Of a DNA stretch of 64,000 bases, positions 1 to 9,579 are shown piece by piece. The notes beneath the pieces are model-generated. The model searched no databases. It saw only the letters and a list, made by a program, of their open reading frames with translations, and was not told the DNA's origin. The DNA is taken from assembly GCF_001648175.1 (NCBI RefSeq), contig NZ_CP015243.1:2976001-3040000 (forward strand), written 5' to 3'. The stretch comes from Halotalea alkalilenta. GTDB taxonomy: Bacteria; Pseudomonadota; Gammaproteobacteria; Pseudomonadales; Halomonadaceae. Numbering within the stretch: position 1 is the first letter of the stretch; each line of letters begins with the position of its first letter. The position numbers and the translations under genes are program-made.

Positions 1-298
1 CGGGCACCACACCGAAGTTGAACACCGGCCGCTCATCGCTCAGCAAACGGCGCATGCTGGTCACCATCGCCTCGGTCTTCTGCAGCACTTGTACCGCCTG
101 GTCGTAGAGCAACCGCCCGGCCGGGGTCAGCACCAGCGGTCGTGAGTCCCGGTCGAGGAGCGGCGCACCAACCTCGGCTTCAAGTTCCTGGACGCGCTGG
201 CTCAACGGGGGCTGCGCCATGCGCAACTCCTCGGCTGCACGCGTGAAGCTGCCAAGGCGCGCCACCGTGACGAAATAGCGAAGTCGTTTGAGGTCCAT
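1..298 (-). CDS. LysR-family transcriptional regulator, N-terminal part (cut by window edge)
   Basis: Read leftwards, the frame begins MDLKRLRYFVTVARLGSF and continues through the winged-helix region (FTRAAEELRMAQPPLSQRVQELE) into the linker before running off the window at base 1. About 99 residues are visible, which is the DNA-binding domain and the start of the effector domain. This is the standard start of a LysR regulator. An in-frame ATG lies two codons upstream (304), so the start is 298 or 304. Nothing of the ligand pocket is visible, so the effector cannot be named. The gene faces away from the aldehyde dehydrogenase gene at 893, and a palindrome lies at 363-383, so it may control that gene. 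The family call is secure; the regulatory target is inference. Confidence 0.9.
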   Translation of the reverse strand, partial: MDLKRLRYFVTVARLGSFTRAAEELRMAQPPLSQRVQELEAEVGAPLLDRDSRPLVLTPAGRLLYDQAVQVLQKTEAMVTSMRRLLSDERPVFNFGVVP

Positions 299-362
299 TT
301 TCATATCGATAAACGTATAATGAACGCCGATCCGCCCTACCCGCACGAGTGGCACGACGCTT

Positions 363-383
363 TTCATATCAAATCGATATGAA
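363..383. promoter_or_regulatory. Perfect inverted repeat, candidate LysR operator
   Basis: TTCATATC at 363-370 is the exact reverse complement of GATATGAA at 376-383, with a 5-base spacer. It contains the T-N11-A spacing typical of LysR boxes. A related TTCATATCGAT word overlaps the start of the LysR gene at 300-310. The position, 65 bases upstream of the regulator, fits autoregulation. Binding is inferred. Confidence 0.5.
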
Positions 384-892
384 CCTTATCAAAACGGTGG
401 TTCTTCTACCAACCGCTCGTCTTTATACTACCTGGTCGCATCTCGCCAGAACGCGCGCAAAGCGCTCATCTCCGAAGGGGTCTATCCAGATGGCACCACA
501 GACCAATCGACGGCTGCCCATTATCGCCGCGCTGCTCCAGGTACCGCTCCAAGGACTAGGTTCCGCAGGCGCGGCGCTCGAGGCAGCCCAATCATCGCGG
601 CGAAGGTGAACCTCGGCCATCCTGCGCCAGCGCTTTAATCAAGCAAGAATCGAGCGATCGAACATCATCAGCAGCTGGACCCGATCCAGCTTTGCGACCA
701 ACGCCTGGATATCCGCGACATCGTCGGCGCCGTTCGCCCGATGGCCAAGGTCCATCGTTTCGAAAAAACGCCTCGCGCCATGGACCGAAGCGGCAGCGAC
801 ATCACGATCGAACTCATCCAGCGCTTCGCCGATGCCGCCTGAGCGCAACCCAATGGCCACAATTCCATCCACCACTGTGCAAAGAGAAATTC
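384..892. other. Gene-poor stretch with a degraded coding remnant
   Basis: No complete gene with a convincing start is seen here. From 639 to 842 on the plus strand an open frame without a start codon has codon use like a real gene and reads like a protein C-terminus (HHQQLDPIQLCDQRLDIRD ... ELIQRFADAA, stop at 840-842). It is closed upstream by TAA at 636-638. It looks like the tail of a lost gene of unknown family. The rest shows no recognisable feature. The aldehyde dehydrogenase start follows at 893. Confidence 0.4.
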
Positions 893-2344
893 ATGCAAAC
901 CGAACTCATCATCGACAACCTCTCTCGTCCAGCCGAACACGGTGCCACCTTCGAACGGCGTCATGCGCTCACCCAGGAACTGGTGACCACCGCCGCCGCC
1001 GCCTCTGTCAACGATGCGCTCGCGGCGGCCGAATCCGCGGCCAAGGCGTTTGCATCCTGGTCGGCCACCGGCCCGACCACGCGGCGTACCTTGCTGCTCA
1101 AGGCGGCCGATCTGCTCGAACAGAAGCTGCCGGAGTTCTGCGAGGTCATGGCGGCTGAAGTCGGCGCTCCGGAACTATGGGCCAGATTCAACGTGCTGGG
1201 CTCCGCCGCGCTGTTCCGCGAGGCCGCCGCCCTGGCGACGCAGATCCAGGGTGAAACCCTGCCCACCGACAAGCCCGGCTCGCTGTCGCTCACCGTCCGC
1301 CAGGCGGCCGGCGTGGTGCTGAGCATCGTGCCGTGGAACGGGCCGGTGCTGCTCGGCGCGCGCGCCATCGCCTACCCGCTGGTCTGCGGCAACCCGGTGA
1401 TCCTCAAGGCCTCGGAGAACAGCCCGCGCACTCATGCGCTGCTGGCCTCCTGCCTGTACGAGGCCGGTCTGCCGGCCGGCGTGCTGAACTTCCTGACCAC
1501 CTCGCCCGAAGGCTCGGCGGGGGTGACCGAAGCGCTGATCGCCCATCCAGCCGTGCGCCGGATCAATTTCACCGGCTCGACCCGCGTAGGCCGCATCATC
1601 GCCGAGACTTCGGCCCGCCATTTGAAGCGCTGCCTGCTCGAACTGGGTGGCAAGGCGCCGTTCGTGGTGCTGGATGATGCCGACCTGGACGGCGCGGTGA
1701 ATGCAGCGATGTTCGGTGCATTCCTGTACCAGGGCCAGATTTGCATGTCCACCGAGCGTTTCGTGGTCGATGAAAAGGTCGCCGACGCCTTCGTCGAACG
1801 CTTTGCCGCACGCGCCAGGGACCTGAAAGTGGGCGATCTGACCAATCCCAACCAGTACGCGCTTGGCCCGATGGTCAGCTCGGCCTCGGGCGAACGGCTC
1901 AATCACATGCTCCAGGATGCGGTGGACAAAGGCGCCAAGATCGTCGCCGGCGGCAACGCCCGCGGCGCGGCGATGGATGCCACCATCGTCGACCACGTCG
2001 AGCCCGGCGTGATCATCTATGGAGAGGAGACCTTCGGCCCGGTCACCACCATCGTGAGGGTGCGCGATACCGAAGAGGCCGTGCGCGTGGCCAACGACTC
2101 CGAGTACGGTTTGTCGGCGGCGGTATTCGGCAACAACCTCACCCGCGCCATCTCCGTGGCCTCGCGTATCCAGGCGGGCTGTGTGCACGTCAACGGTGCC
2201 ACGGTGCAAAACGAAGCGCAGGCGCCCTACGGCGGGATGAAGAACAGCGGCTATGGGCGCTTCGACGGCCGTGCGGTCATCGACGAGTTCACCGAGATCA
2301 AGTGGATCACGCTCGAGGATCCTACCCAGCCTTATCCGTTCTGA
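893..2344 (+). CDS. Aldehyde dehydrogenase, salicylaldehyde/vanillin dehydrogenase-like
   Basis: A 483-residue NAD(P)-dependent aldehyde dehydrogenase oxidising aldehydes to acids in the cytosol. Visible signature residues are Asn149 in the PWNGP motif, Lys172 in LKASE, Glu250 in LELGG and the nucleophile Cys284 in GQICMSTER. The GQICMSTER variant is typical of the branch that includes salicylaldehyde (NahF) and vanillin dehydrogenases, so an aromatic aldehyde is the likely substrate. The length is normal. The frame is open further upstream, but the ATG at 893 starts the usual N-terminus (MQTELIIDN). A strong terminator follows. It stands alone between a LysR gene and the formaldehyde cluster. 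The exact substrate cannot be read from sequence. Confidence 0.9.
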   Translation: MQTELIIDNLSRPAEHGATFERRHALTQELVTTAAAASVNDALAAAESAAKAFASWSATGPTTRRTLLLKAADLLEQKLPEFCEVMAAEVGAPELWARFNVLGSAALFREAAALATQIQGETLPTDKPGSLSLTVRQAAGVVLSIVPWNGPVLLGARAIAYPLVCGNPVILKASENSPRTHALLASCLYEAGLPAGVLNFLTTSPEGSAGVTEALIAHPAVRRINFTGSTRVGRIIAETSARHLKRCLLELGGKAPFVVLDDADLDGAVNAAMFGAFLYQGQICMSTERFVVDEKVADAFVERFAARARDLKVGDLTNPNQYALGPMVSSASGERLNHMLQDAVDKGAKIVAGGNARGAAMDATIVDHVEPGVIIYGEETFGPVTTIVRVRDTEEAVRVANDSEYGLSAAVFGNNLTRAISVASRIQAGCVHVNGATVQNEAQAPYGGMKNSGYGRFDGRAVIDEFTEIKWITLEDPTQPYPF

Positions 2345-2368
2345 GCGACGCCACCTGCGTCAAGTGCC

Positions 2369-2406
2369 ACCGCTTGCCCATCACCGATGGGCAAGCGGTT
2401 TTTTTT
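2369..2406 (+). terminator. Rho-independent terminator of the aldehyde dehydrogenase gene
   Basis: A perfect 14-bp stem (ACCGCTTGCCCATC with its complement) closes on a 3-base loop and is followed by a run of eight T. It starts 25 bases after the stop codon. Confidence 0.95.
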
Positions 2407-2490
2407 GCCGTGTCCACTGCTCCGGCGCCGAACGCCCCGAGCCGCAGCCCGCTCTTCGTTCGGATCGGGAGGTTGATCCACATACCCCCC

Positions 2491-2512
2491 GGGAGTATCA
2501 TCGGATACTCCC
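2491..2512. promoter_or_regulatory. Perfect palindrome upstream of frmR, likely FrmR operator
   Basis: GGGAGTATC at 2491-2499 and GATACTCCC at 2504-2512 form a perfect 9-bp inverted repeat with a 4-base spacer, 22 bases before the frmR start. FrmR/CsoR-family repressors bind G/C-tract palindromes with an AT-containing centre, and this has that form. It probably gives autoregulation of frmR-frmA in response to formaldehyde. Confidence 0.75.
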
Positions 2513-2534
2513 CTACAGTATTCAGGAGCACCCC

Positions 2535-3957
<1,423 letters not shown>

Positions 3958-4015
3958 GAAGTCATCGCTCGTCCATGGCGCGGTATACACCGCGCCCTAC
4001 CACCGGGACATCATC

Positions 4016-4593
4016 ATGAATTCGATCAGCATCCACCCCACCGTGGACAAAGGCATTGCACCCGAACAGCAGGGCTTCGCGGGGGGCTCCTGCAATGCCT
4101 CTGCGAGAGCGACAAGGTCGAGGTCAAAATCGAGTCCCAGACCCAGCATAACCACGCCTGCGGCTGCACCAAGTGCTGGAAACCACAAGGCGCGCTGTTC
4201 GCCGTGATCGCCGTCGCACCGCGCGACAAGGTCAGCGTCGTCGCCCACGGCGAGAAGCTCGAGATCGTCGATGAAAGCGCCACCATCCAGCGCCACGCCT
4301 GCCGTGAGTGCGGCGTGCACCTGTTCGGTCGTATCGAAAACAAAGACCACGCCTTCTATGGCCTGGACTTCGTCCATACCGAGCTGTCACCGCAAACCGG
4401 CTGGGCGGCACCGGGCTTCGCCGCCTTCGTGTCGTCTTTGATCGAAGGCGGTACACCACCGTCGCACATGTCTGCGATCCGCGAGCATTTGCAGCAGCTG
4501 GGCCTTGCGCCCTACGACAGCCTCTCGCCCGCGCTGATGGATGCGCTGGCTACCCATGCGGCCAAGCAAAAAGGCACCTACCGCGAAGCATGA
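4016..4593 (+). pseudogene. gfa: S-(hydroxymethyl)glutathione synthase (formaldehyde-activating enzyme), frameshifted
   Basis: The N-terminal frame reads [19 protein letters not shown] then FAGG, as in Gfa proteins, then leaves the family sequence at a run of six G (4081-4086). The matching continuation ([16 protein letters not shown], then [14 protein letters not shown] and the rest up to KGTYREA) lies in the next frame to the stop at 4593. One extra G in that run would restore a normal 192-residue protein with the zinc-binding Cys pairs intact. Gfa speeds the addition of glutathione to formaldehyde, so loss would be mild because the reaction is also spontaneous. Either a real one-base deletion or an assembly error in the G run explains it. 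A short product from an internal ATG at 4204 would lack the N-terminal zinc site. Confidence 0.85.
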
Positions 4594-4602
4594 ACCAAGC
4601 AA

Positions 4603-4635
4603 ACCATTCGTCCGGGAATACCCCGGACGAATGGT
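4603..4635. terminator. Long hairpin between convergent genes
   Basis: ACCATTCGTCCGGG (4603-4616) pairs perfectly with 4622-4635 around a 5-base loop. There is no T run on either side, so it is not a classic intrinsic terminator. It sits between gfa and the leftward isomerase-like operon, where a bidirectional stop would be expected. Confidence 0.5.
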
Positions 4636-4689
4636 CTGTGGCGACAGGCGGCATCGCGCAAGCGCTCGCCTAGCGTCGGTGCACCAGCT

Positions 4690-5499
4690 TCAATGACTGC
4701 CTATGGATGCGGTCCACCCCGGATGCGCCTCCAAGCGCTGGTCGATGGCACGCATCGCCGCCAGGCTGCGGCGAAGCTTCAAGTAGATATCACCGCCATA
4801 GTCCCAGCCCAAGACCCCTATGCTGCCGCTGTAGCCAATCCGGTCCAGGGCCGCGACGACCGTGAAGTTATCGAGTTCGCCCCGATCCGGCGGCTCCATG
4901 GTCGCCACTTGCCCCCACCCCAGCGGCGACATCGCGCTGCCCGACAGCACCACCTGCATCAACCACGGCTCGATCGCGGCCAGACGCTCTTCGAGGCGCC
5001 CTTCCTGGCTTGCGAACCAGTGATAGCCATTGAACGAAGCGCCCAGGCGCGGGTGGTCGAAATGCTCGCACAGGCGCACGACCTGCGAGGTGGTCTGGGT
5101 AACGTGGTGCAGGTGTGGATACAGCGCGATACGCAGGCCACGCCGCTCGGCGATCGGTAGCAGCGATTCGATCATGCGCATGATCGCCCCGGAACCGTTG
5201 ATCGAGGTCTGCACCGCCAGCTCGATCAGCTCCACGCCGTCTACGCGCTCGACGATACGGCGCAGCAGTGCATCATTGCGGCCTTCGTGCAGTACCAGGT
5301 ACAACGCAGCCACATCCAGGCCGTGGCGCTGCTTGACCGTGGGCAGAAGCGAAAGATCGGTGAGCGGCTGTCCGCTCCAGGCCGAGACGGTGATGCCGTC
5401 GTAGCCGAGCTCGGCGAGCATTTCGCACTGCGACTGGAAGGCATAGACGCCCATGGAGCTATAGAAGAACGAATCCAGTGCGTGAATGGGATGAGCCAT
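4690..5499 (-). CDS. TIM-barrel sugar phosphate isomerase/epimerase-like protein, copy 1
   Basis: A 269-residue protein of the xylose-isomerase-like TIM-barrel (AP endonuclease 2) superfamily. Telltale segments are MLAELGYDGITVSAWS, LLPIAERRGLRIALYPH, FNGYHWFASQEG and SPLGWGQVATMEP. It is a clear paralogue of the next gene upstream, from which it is separated by about 16 bases. The ATG at 5499 was preferred over 5505 because the GAGGA site then has normal spacing. The last of three co-directional genes, it probably acts with the luciferase-like monooxygenase on a sugar- or polyol-derived substrate. The specific reaction is not recognised. Confidence 0.75.
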   Translation of the reverse strand: MAHPIHALDSFFYSSMGVYAFQSQCEMLAELGYDGITVSAWSGQPLTDLSLLPTVKQRHGLDVAALYLVLHEGRNDALLRRIVERVDGVELIELAVQTSINGSGAIMRMIESLLPIAERRGLRIALYPHLHHVTQTTSQVVRLCEHFDHPRLGASFNGYHWFASQEGRLEERLAAIEPWLMQVVLSGSAMSPLGWGQVATMEPPDRGELDNFTVVAALDRIGYSGSIGVLGWDYGGDIYLKLRRSLAAMRAIDQRLEAHPGWTASIGSH

Positions 5500-5515
5500 G
5501 ACCATCGTTCCTCGG

Positions 5516-6316
5516 CTAGTTAGGGAGTTCAGTCATGATCGCCCAGTCGGGATGCGCCACCAGCCGCTGCTCCATCGAACGAAACGCGCTCATGGAGCGA
5601 GCCAGGTTGCCGTAGACGTCACCGCCCATGCTCTCCCAGCCCATTACGCCATAGCGGCCGGCATAGCCCCGGCGGCTCAGCGCGCCGAGCAGGACGAAAT
5701 TGTCCATCTCGCCCTCATCCAGCGGCTCGATGGTGGCAACGCCCCCCCAGCCCAGCGGCGACATGCGACAGCCTGCGATGTTGACCTGGCGCAGCCATGG
5801 CCAGAGCGCGTCGAGACGCTGCTCCAGCGCACTCTCCTGCGTGGCGTACCAGTGGTAGCCATTGAACACGATGCCCAGGCGCGGATGGTCGAAGTAGCGG
5901 CAGAGCTCCACCGCTTCAGTCGTGGTCTGCATGCCATAGCGCACGTGCGGATAGAGCGCGATATCGATGCCGCGGCGCTCAGCGATCGGCAGCAGGCGTT
6001 CGAGCATCCGGCGATCACCGTCTTCGACCTTGTCGCCGGAGTGCAGCGCCAACTCGATGCTGGCGCAGCCTTCGAGCGACTCGAAGATGCCAGTGACGAA
6101 CGACTCGAGCCCCGGACGATGGATCAGGTAGAGCGCACCCACGTCCAGCCCCCATTGCGCCTTCACCTGCGGCAGCTGATCCAGCTCTTTGCTCCAGGCC
6201 GAGACGGTGATGCCCTGGTAGCCGAGTTCGGCGAGCATCTCGCACTGCACGGCCAGCGGATAGGTGCCGAGCTTGGTCTGGAAGATGAAATCCATGTGGT
6301 GCAATGGATGGTTCAT
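5516..6316 (-). CDS. TIM-barrel sugar phosphate isomerase/epimerase-like protein, copy 2
   Basis: A 266-residue paralogue of the adjacent protein, sharing CEMLAELGYQGITVSAWS, LLPIAERRGIDIALYPH, VFNGYHWYATQES and SPLGWGGVATIEP. The start at 6316 overlaps the stop of the upstream monooxygenase gene by four bases (ATGA), which implies translational coupling. The two isomerase-like proteins have diverged mainly outside these motifs, so they may handle related substrates or form a heteromer. The family fold is supported; the reaction is unknown. Confidence 0.75.
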   Translation of the reverse strand: MNHPLHHMDFIFQTKLGTYPLAVQCEMLAELGYQGITVSAWSKELDQLPQVKAQWGLDVGALYLIHRPGLESFVTGIFESLEGCASIELALHSGDKVEDGDRRMLERLLPIAERRGIDIALYPHVRYGMQTTTEAVELCRYFDHPRLGIVFNGYHWYATQESALEQRLDALWPWLRQVNIAGCRMSPLGWGGVATIEPLDEGEMDNFVLLGALSRRGYAGRYGVMGWESMGGDVYGNLARSMSAFRSMEQRLVAHPDWAIMTELPN

Positions 6317-7323
6317 GACTGGCCTTCCGAGCTGTCTTGCTGCGGCTTCAGACTGGGGAACACCGGCAGCAGGTATTCGCCCAGTTCGTCGATCACCTCC
6401 CGAGCCGGCCGACGCTGCGGCTTGAAGTGCAGCCCGACGTGCGACACGCCTTGCTCCTGCTGGCGCAGCCATAGCTCGCGCAGGGCGTTGCGCCCACCTC
6501 TCAGCACCCGACCGGGCTGGATCGGCATGTTCGGATCGCGATCGAGGTCGAACAGCGTGCCGTAGCCATAGGGCTTGAACACGCCCGGTTCGCTGACCGC
6601 ACGCCACTGCGCGAGGATCTGCGGAATCCTCAGCGGATCGGCGATGTAGGATATGATCCCGTCGGTGTTGCGCGCCGTCCATTCGAGGGTCTGGCCTGCG
6701 TGACCGATGACGATGCTGGGCAGACGCGGCGCGGCCGGCTTCGGCACCAGGTCCAGGCCACCGTCGAGACGGCCATAGAAGCGCGACGCATGGACCGGCC
6801 AGGCACGCTCGGTGGCAGCGCGGATCATCTCCAGTGCATCGCGAAAGCGCTCGGCGCGGTTGTCGAAGTCGACGCCGAAGGCCGGGTACTCGACCGGACG
6901 GTCACCGGTCGCAAGGCCGAGCAGAAAACGCCCGCCCAGCAGTTGGTCGATCGTCGCCGCCTGCTTGGCCACGATCAGCGGGTCGCGCAGCGGCAGCACG
7001 ATGCCGGCGGTACCGATCGCGATCCGACGAGTGATAGCGGCGAGAAATCCCGCATAGACCAGGGGATCGAGCACCTGGCCGACATCGCCGAAATACGGAT
7101 CATAAAAAGGCACGTCGCGCAGCCACAGCGCGGCAAAGCCAGCCGCATCGACCTTTTGCGCCATCTCGGCATGGTCGGCCAGGGTCGGTCCGGGACTGTC
7201 GGGATAGCTCTCGAGCGGCGCGATGAAACCGAAGGTCAGGTGGCCGGGCTGGAATACCCGGGCATAGCCGGGATGCTGCGCAAGCTCCGACGGGAGCGCG
7301 CCCTGCGGATGGTTCTGGGTCAT
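6313..7323 (-). CDS. LLM-class (luciferase-like) flavin-dependent monooxygenase
   Basis: A 336-residue protein of the bacterial luciferase-like family, which uses reduced FMN or F420 to oxidise small organic substrates. Supporting segments are HLTFGFIAPLESYPDSPGP, AGFAALWLRDVPFYDP, RIAIGTAGIVLPLRDPLIVAKQ, GRFLLGLATGDRPVEYPAFG and RLPSIVIGHAGQTLEW. It is the first gene of a three-gene minus-strand operon with the two isomerase-like genes and is divergent from a LysR gene, 135 bases away, that probably controls it. No dedicated flavin reductase is next to it. The substrate is unknown. Confidence 0.85.
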   Translation of the reverse strand: MTQNHPQGALPSELAQHPGYARVFQPGHLTFGFIAPLESYPDSPGPTLADHAEMAQKVDAAGFAALWLRDVPFYDPYFGDVGQVLDPLVYAGFLAAITRRIAIGTAGIVLPLRDPLIVAKQAATIDQLLGGRFLLGLATGDRPVEYPAFGVDFDNRAERFRDALEMIRAATERAWPVHASRFYGRLDGGLDLVPKPAAPRLPSIVIGHAGQTLEWTARNTDGIISYIADPLRIPQILAQWRAVSEPGVFKPYGYGTLFDLDRDPNMPIQPGRVLRGGRNALRELWLRQQEQGVSHVGLHFKPQRRPAREVIDELGEYLLPVFPSLKPQQDSSEGQS

Positions 7324-7458
7324 GGATATCTCGCCTGTAGGAGGGTCCAGGCATGCAACGGTGCGGCCCGAACGAAGACGATCAATCTAGCCCTCTGCAT
7401 TCGAAAGAAAAATGGGCTAAATTTCCAAACATATCGGAATGAAACGCATCAATCGACC

Positions 7459-8364
7459 ATGAACTACTTTGGCGCACTCGAGGCATTCGTACAGGCGGCC
7501 GAAACCCGCAGCTTCACCCAGGCCGGGCGGCGGCTGGGCGTATCCTCGTCGGCGATCGGCCGCTCGGTGGCCCGGCTGGAGCAGGAGCTCGGTGCCCGGC
7601 TGTTCCACCGCTCCACCCGCGCCATCGCCCTTACCGCCGAAGGCGAGCTGTTCCTGTCGCGCTGCTACCGGATCTTCGCCGAATTCGACAAGGCCAAGAA
7701 CGAGCTCAGCCGATCGACGCAAGAACCGCGGGGCCGGCTGCGAATCAGCCTGCCCCAGCTGGGGGTGCACCTGATGCATCACCTGGCCTCGTTCCAGCAG
7801 CGTTTTCCCCACATCGAGCTGGAAATGGACTTCAGCGACAGGCTGGTCAACGTGATCGAAGAGGGCTTCGACGCGGTGCTTCGGATCGGCGAGGCCGATG
7901 ATTCGCGCTTGACCCTGCGCCGGCTGGGCGGCTACCGCCATCGGTTGATGGCCGCGCCGGACTACCTTTCCCGCCGGGGCACGCCGCGCCGACCAAACGA
8001 CCTGCTCGAGCACGCCTGCCTGCGCTACCGCTACCCAAGCAGCGGCAAACTCGCGCCGTGGCCGCTGCACGCGCACAGCGAGCCGCTCGATCTGGAGCTG
8101 CCGCAGACAGCCATCACCAACTCCATCGACCCATTACTGACCATGGCCGAGGCGGGCCTGGGCATCGCCCTGCTGCCGGATTTCATCGTCGCCGATGCGA
8201 TCACCGCCAAGCGCTTGGTCGCGGTGCTGGACGACTACGTAAGCGACCAGCGCGATTTCTTCATCCTGTGGCCAGCCAGCCGCCAGCCCCAGCCCAAGAT
8301 CAAAGCCTTGGTCGATTTCATGGCCGCCCGGCTCAGCGGCGACGGATGGCAGGAAGAAAGCTGA
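7459..8364 (+). CDS. LysR-family transcriptional regulator
   Basis: A 301-residue LysR regulator. The N-terminal winged helix is clear (MNYFGALEAFVQAAETRSF, TQAGRRLGVSSSAIGRSVARLE), followed by a periplasmic-binding-like effector domain (GRLRISLPQLGVHLMHHLASF, ending ALVDFMAARLSG). It belongs to the CrgA/DmlR-like group by its RLFHRSTRAIALTAEGE segment. It is divergent from the monooxygenase-isomerase operon. The intergenic region holds a TTTCC-N9-GGAA half-symmetric element at about 7422-7440 that could be its site. Effector unknown. Confidence 0.92.
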   Translation: MNYFGALEAFVQAAETRSFTQAGRRLGVSSSAIGRSVARLEQELGARLFHRSTRAIALTAEGELFLSRCYRIFAEFDKAKNELSRSTQEPRGRLRISLPQLGVHLMHHLASFQQRFPHIELEMDFSDRLVNVIEEGFDAVLRIGEADDSRLTLRRLGGYRHRLMAAPDYLSRRGTPRRPNDLLEHACLRYRYPSSGKLAPWPLHAHSEPLDLELPQTAITNSIDPLLTMAEAGLGIALLPDFIVADAITAKRLVAVLDDYVSDQRDFFILWPASRQPQPKIKALVDFMAARLSGDGWQEES

Positions 8365-8440
8365 GCCGCACCCGCCTCGCCCGACGACCCACTTTGTCGG
8401 CACGACCGGCCGCCGGCTGTCGAGCATCGCGCCCGCTATG

Positions 8441-9340
8441 TCACTGCGCCCAGGGCGGCGTGCGCAGCGCATCCACCAGGAAATCCACCAGCCGGCGCAC
8501 TTTCAGCGGTAACTGCTTGCGCGTCGGGTAGACCGCGAAGATGCCCAGTTCCGCTGCATGGAAATCGGGCATCAGCTCGACCAGCGCACCGCTGCGCAGG
8601 TCTTCATGGACCAGGAAATCAGGCTGCAGGATGATCCCTTGATGCGCCAGCGCCGCAGCCCGGCAGGTATCGCCGTTGTTGGCATGGATGCGCGAGCGCG
8701 TACGTACCGTCACCTCGCCGGCGGGCCCCTGGAAGCTCCATACATCTCGGGATGACCAGTAGCTGTACGAGACTACGTCGTGCCGGGCGAGCTCGTGCGG
8801 ATGGGTGGGCGCACCGTGCTTGGCGATATAAGCCGGCGAGGCGCAGAGCACCATGCGCGTGCGGGCGAGCGGGCGGCTCACCAGGCTTGAGTCGGACAGC
8901 CGCGCGATGCGGATCACCAGGTCGTAGCCCTCCTCGACCAGATCGACGACGCGGTCCGACAGCACGATGTCCAGGGAGACCTGCGGGTTCTCCGCGGCGA
9001 AGCGCCCCCAAAGCGCAGCCAGGTGCAGCGCGCCGAAGGTCTGCGGCGCGCCAATGCGTAAAGGCCCCTGCACCTGCAGCGAACTGCACCCCACCTCAGC
9101 CTCGGCCTCCTGCACGGCCAGCAGGATCTCCTTGCAGCGTTGATAGTAGGCCTGGCCCTCGCTGGTCAGCGACAGGCGACGCGTCGTTCGCTGCAAAAGG
9201 CGCGTCCCCAGGTGCTGCTCCAGTTCGGCGACATGGCGTGATATCGCGGGCTTGGACAAGTCGGTTGACTCCATGGCGCCGACGAAGCTGCCGGCCTCGA
9301 CCACGGCAGTGAAGGTTTTCATCGCTTGCAGAAGATCCAT
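8441..9340 (-). CDS. LysR-family transcriptional regulator, separated from its target operon by an IS
   Basis: A 299-residue LysR protein starting MDLLQAMKTFTAVVEAGSF, with helix-turn-helix AISRHVAELEQHLGTRLLQRTTRR and effector domain GPLRIGAPQTFGALHLAAL. The ATG at 9340 is preferred over a TTG at 9355. Its upstream region once faced the F420-reductase-like/DoxX/dioxygenase operon now at 11159, as in many LysR-DoxX loci; the IS110 element at 9494-11154 lies between them. Loss of local regulation of that operon is therefore likely. Convergent with the LysR gene ending at 8364. Confidence 0.92.
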   Translation of the reverse strand: MDLLQAMKTFTAVVEAGSFVGAMESTDLSKPAISRHVAELEQHLGTRLLQRTTRRLSLTSEGQAYYQRCKEILLAVQEAEAEVGCSSLQVQGPLRIGAPQTFGALHLAALWGRFAAENPQVSLDIVLSDRVVDLVEEGYDLVIRIARLSDSSLVSRPLARTRMVLCASPAYIAKHGAPTHPHELARHDVVSYSYWSSRDVWSFQGPAGEVTVRTRSRIHANNGDTCRAAALAHQGIILQPDFLVHEDLRSGALVELMPDFHAAELGIFAVYPTRKQLPLKVRRLVDFLVDALRTPPWAQ

Positions 9341-9501
9341 AATCTCTAAACTCAAAACAATTTGTGCATGATATGCATATTTATCTCGAAATGGATAACC
9401 AATAAAGTTCCCTCACACCAAACGGCCTTGCAGATCACTCACTCTGCCGTCGGATCTCCAAGCGCCGCGACTCAACCAAACTTTGAAAGGACTTTCCATG
9501 A

Positions 9502-9540
9502 ACCCCCTCCGAGTTCTCCTCGACAGGGGGATGATCAGGG
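9502..9540 (-). other. G/C-rich hairpin in the IS110 right end
   Basis: Just after the transposase stop, a CCCCC run near 9503 can pair with either of two G runs further along, enclosing a GAG/CTC stem. The same structure is in the other two copies, where copy 2 has one G fewer. It may end transposase transcription or take part in end recognition. Confidence 0.4.
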
Positions 9541-9579
9541 GGGAGATTGGGCGGTCGTCATATCGTTCTTCCTCAACTT

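Noticed and set aside
1175..2209. Minus-strand open frame of 344 codons inside the aldehyde dehydrogenase gene
   Set aside because: The sense strand encodes a complete enzyme with all catalytic residues; the antisense product is shadow-like.
5498..6565. Plus-strand open frame of 355 codons across the isomerase-like genes
   Set aside because: Antisense to two well-supported paralogous genes; composition rich in Arg, Gln and His as expected for a shadow.
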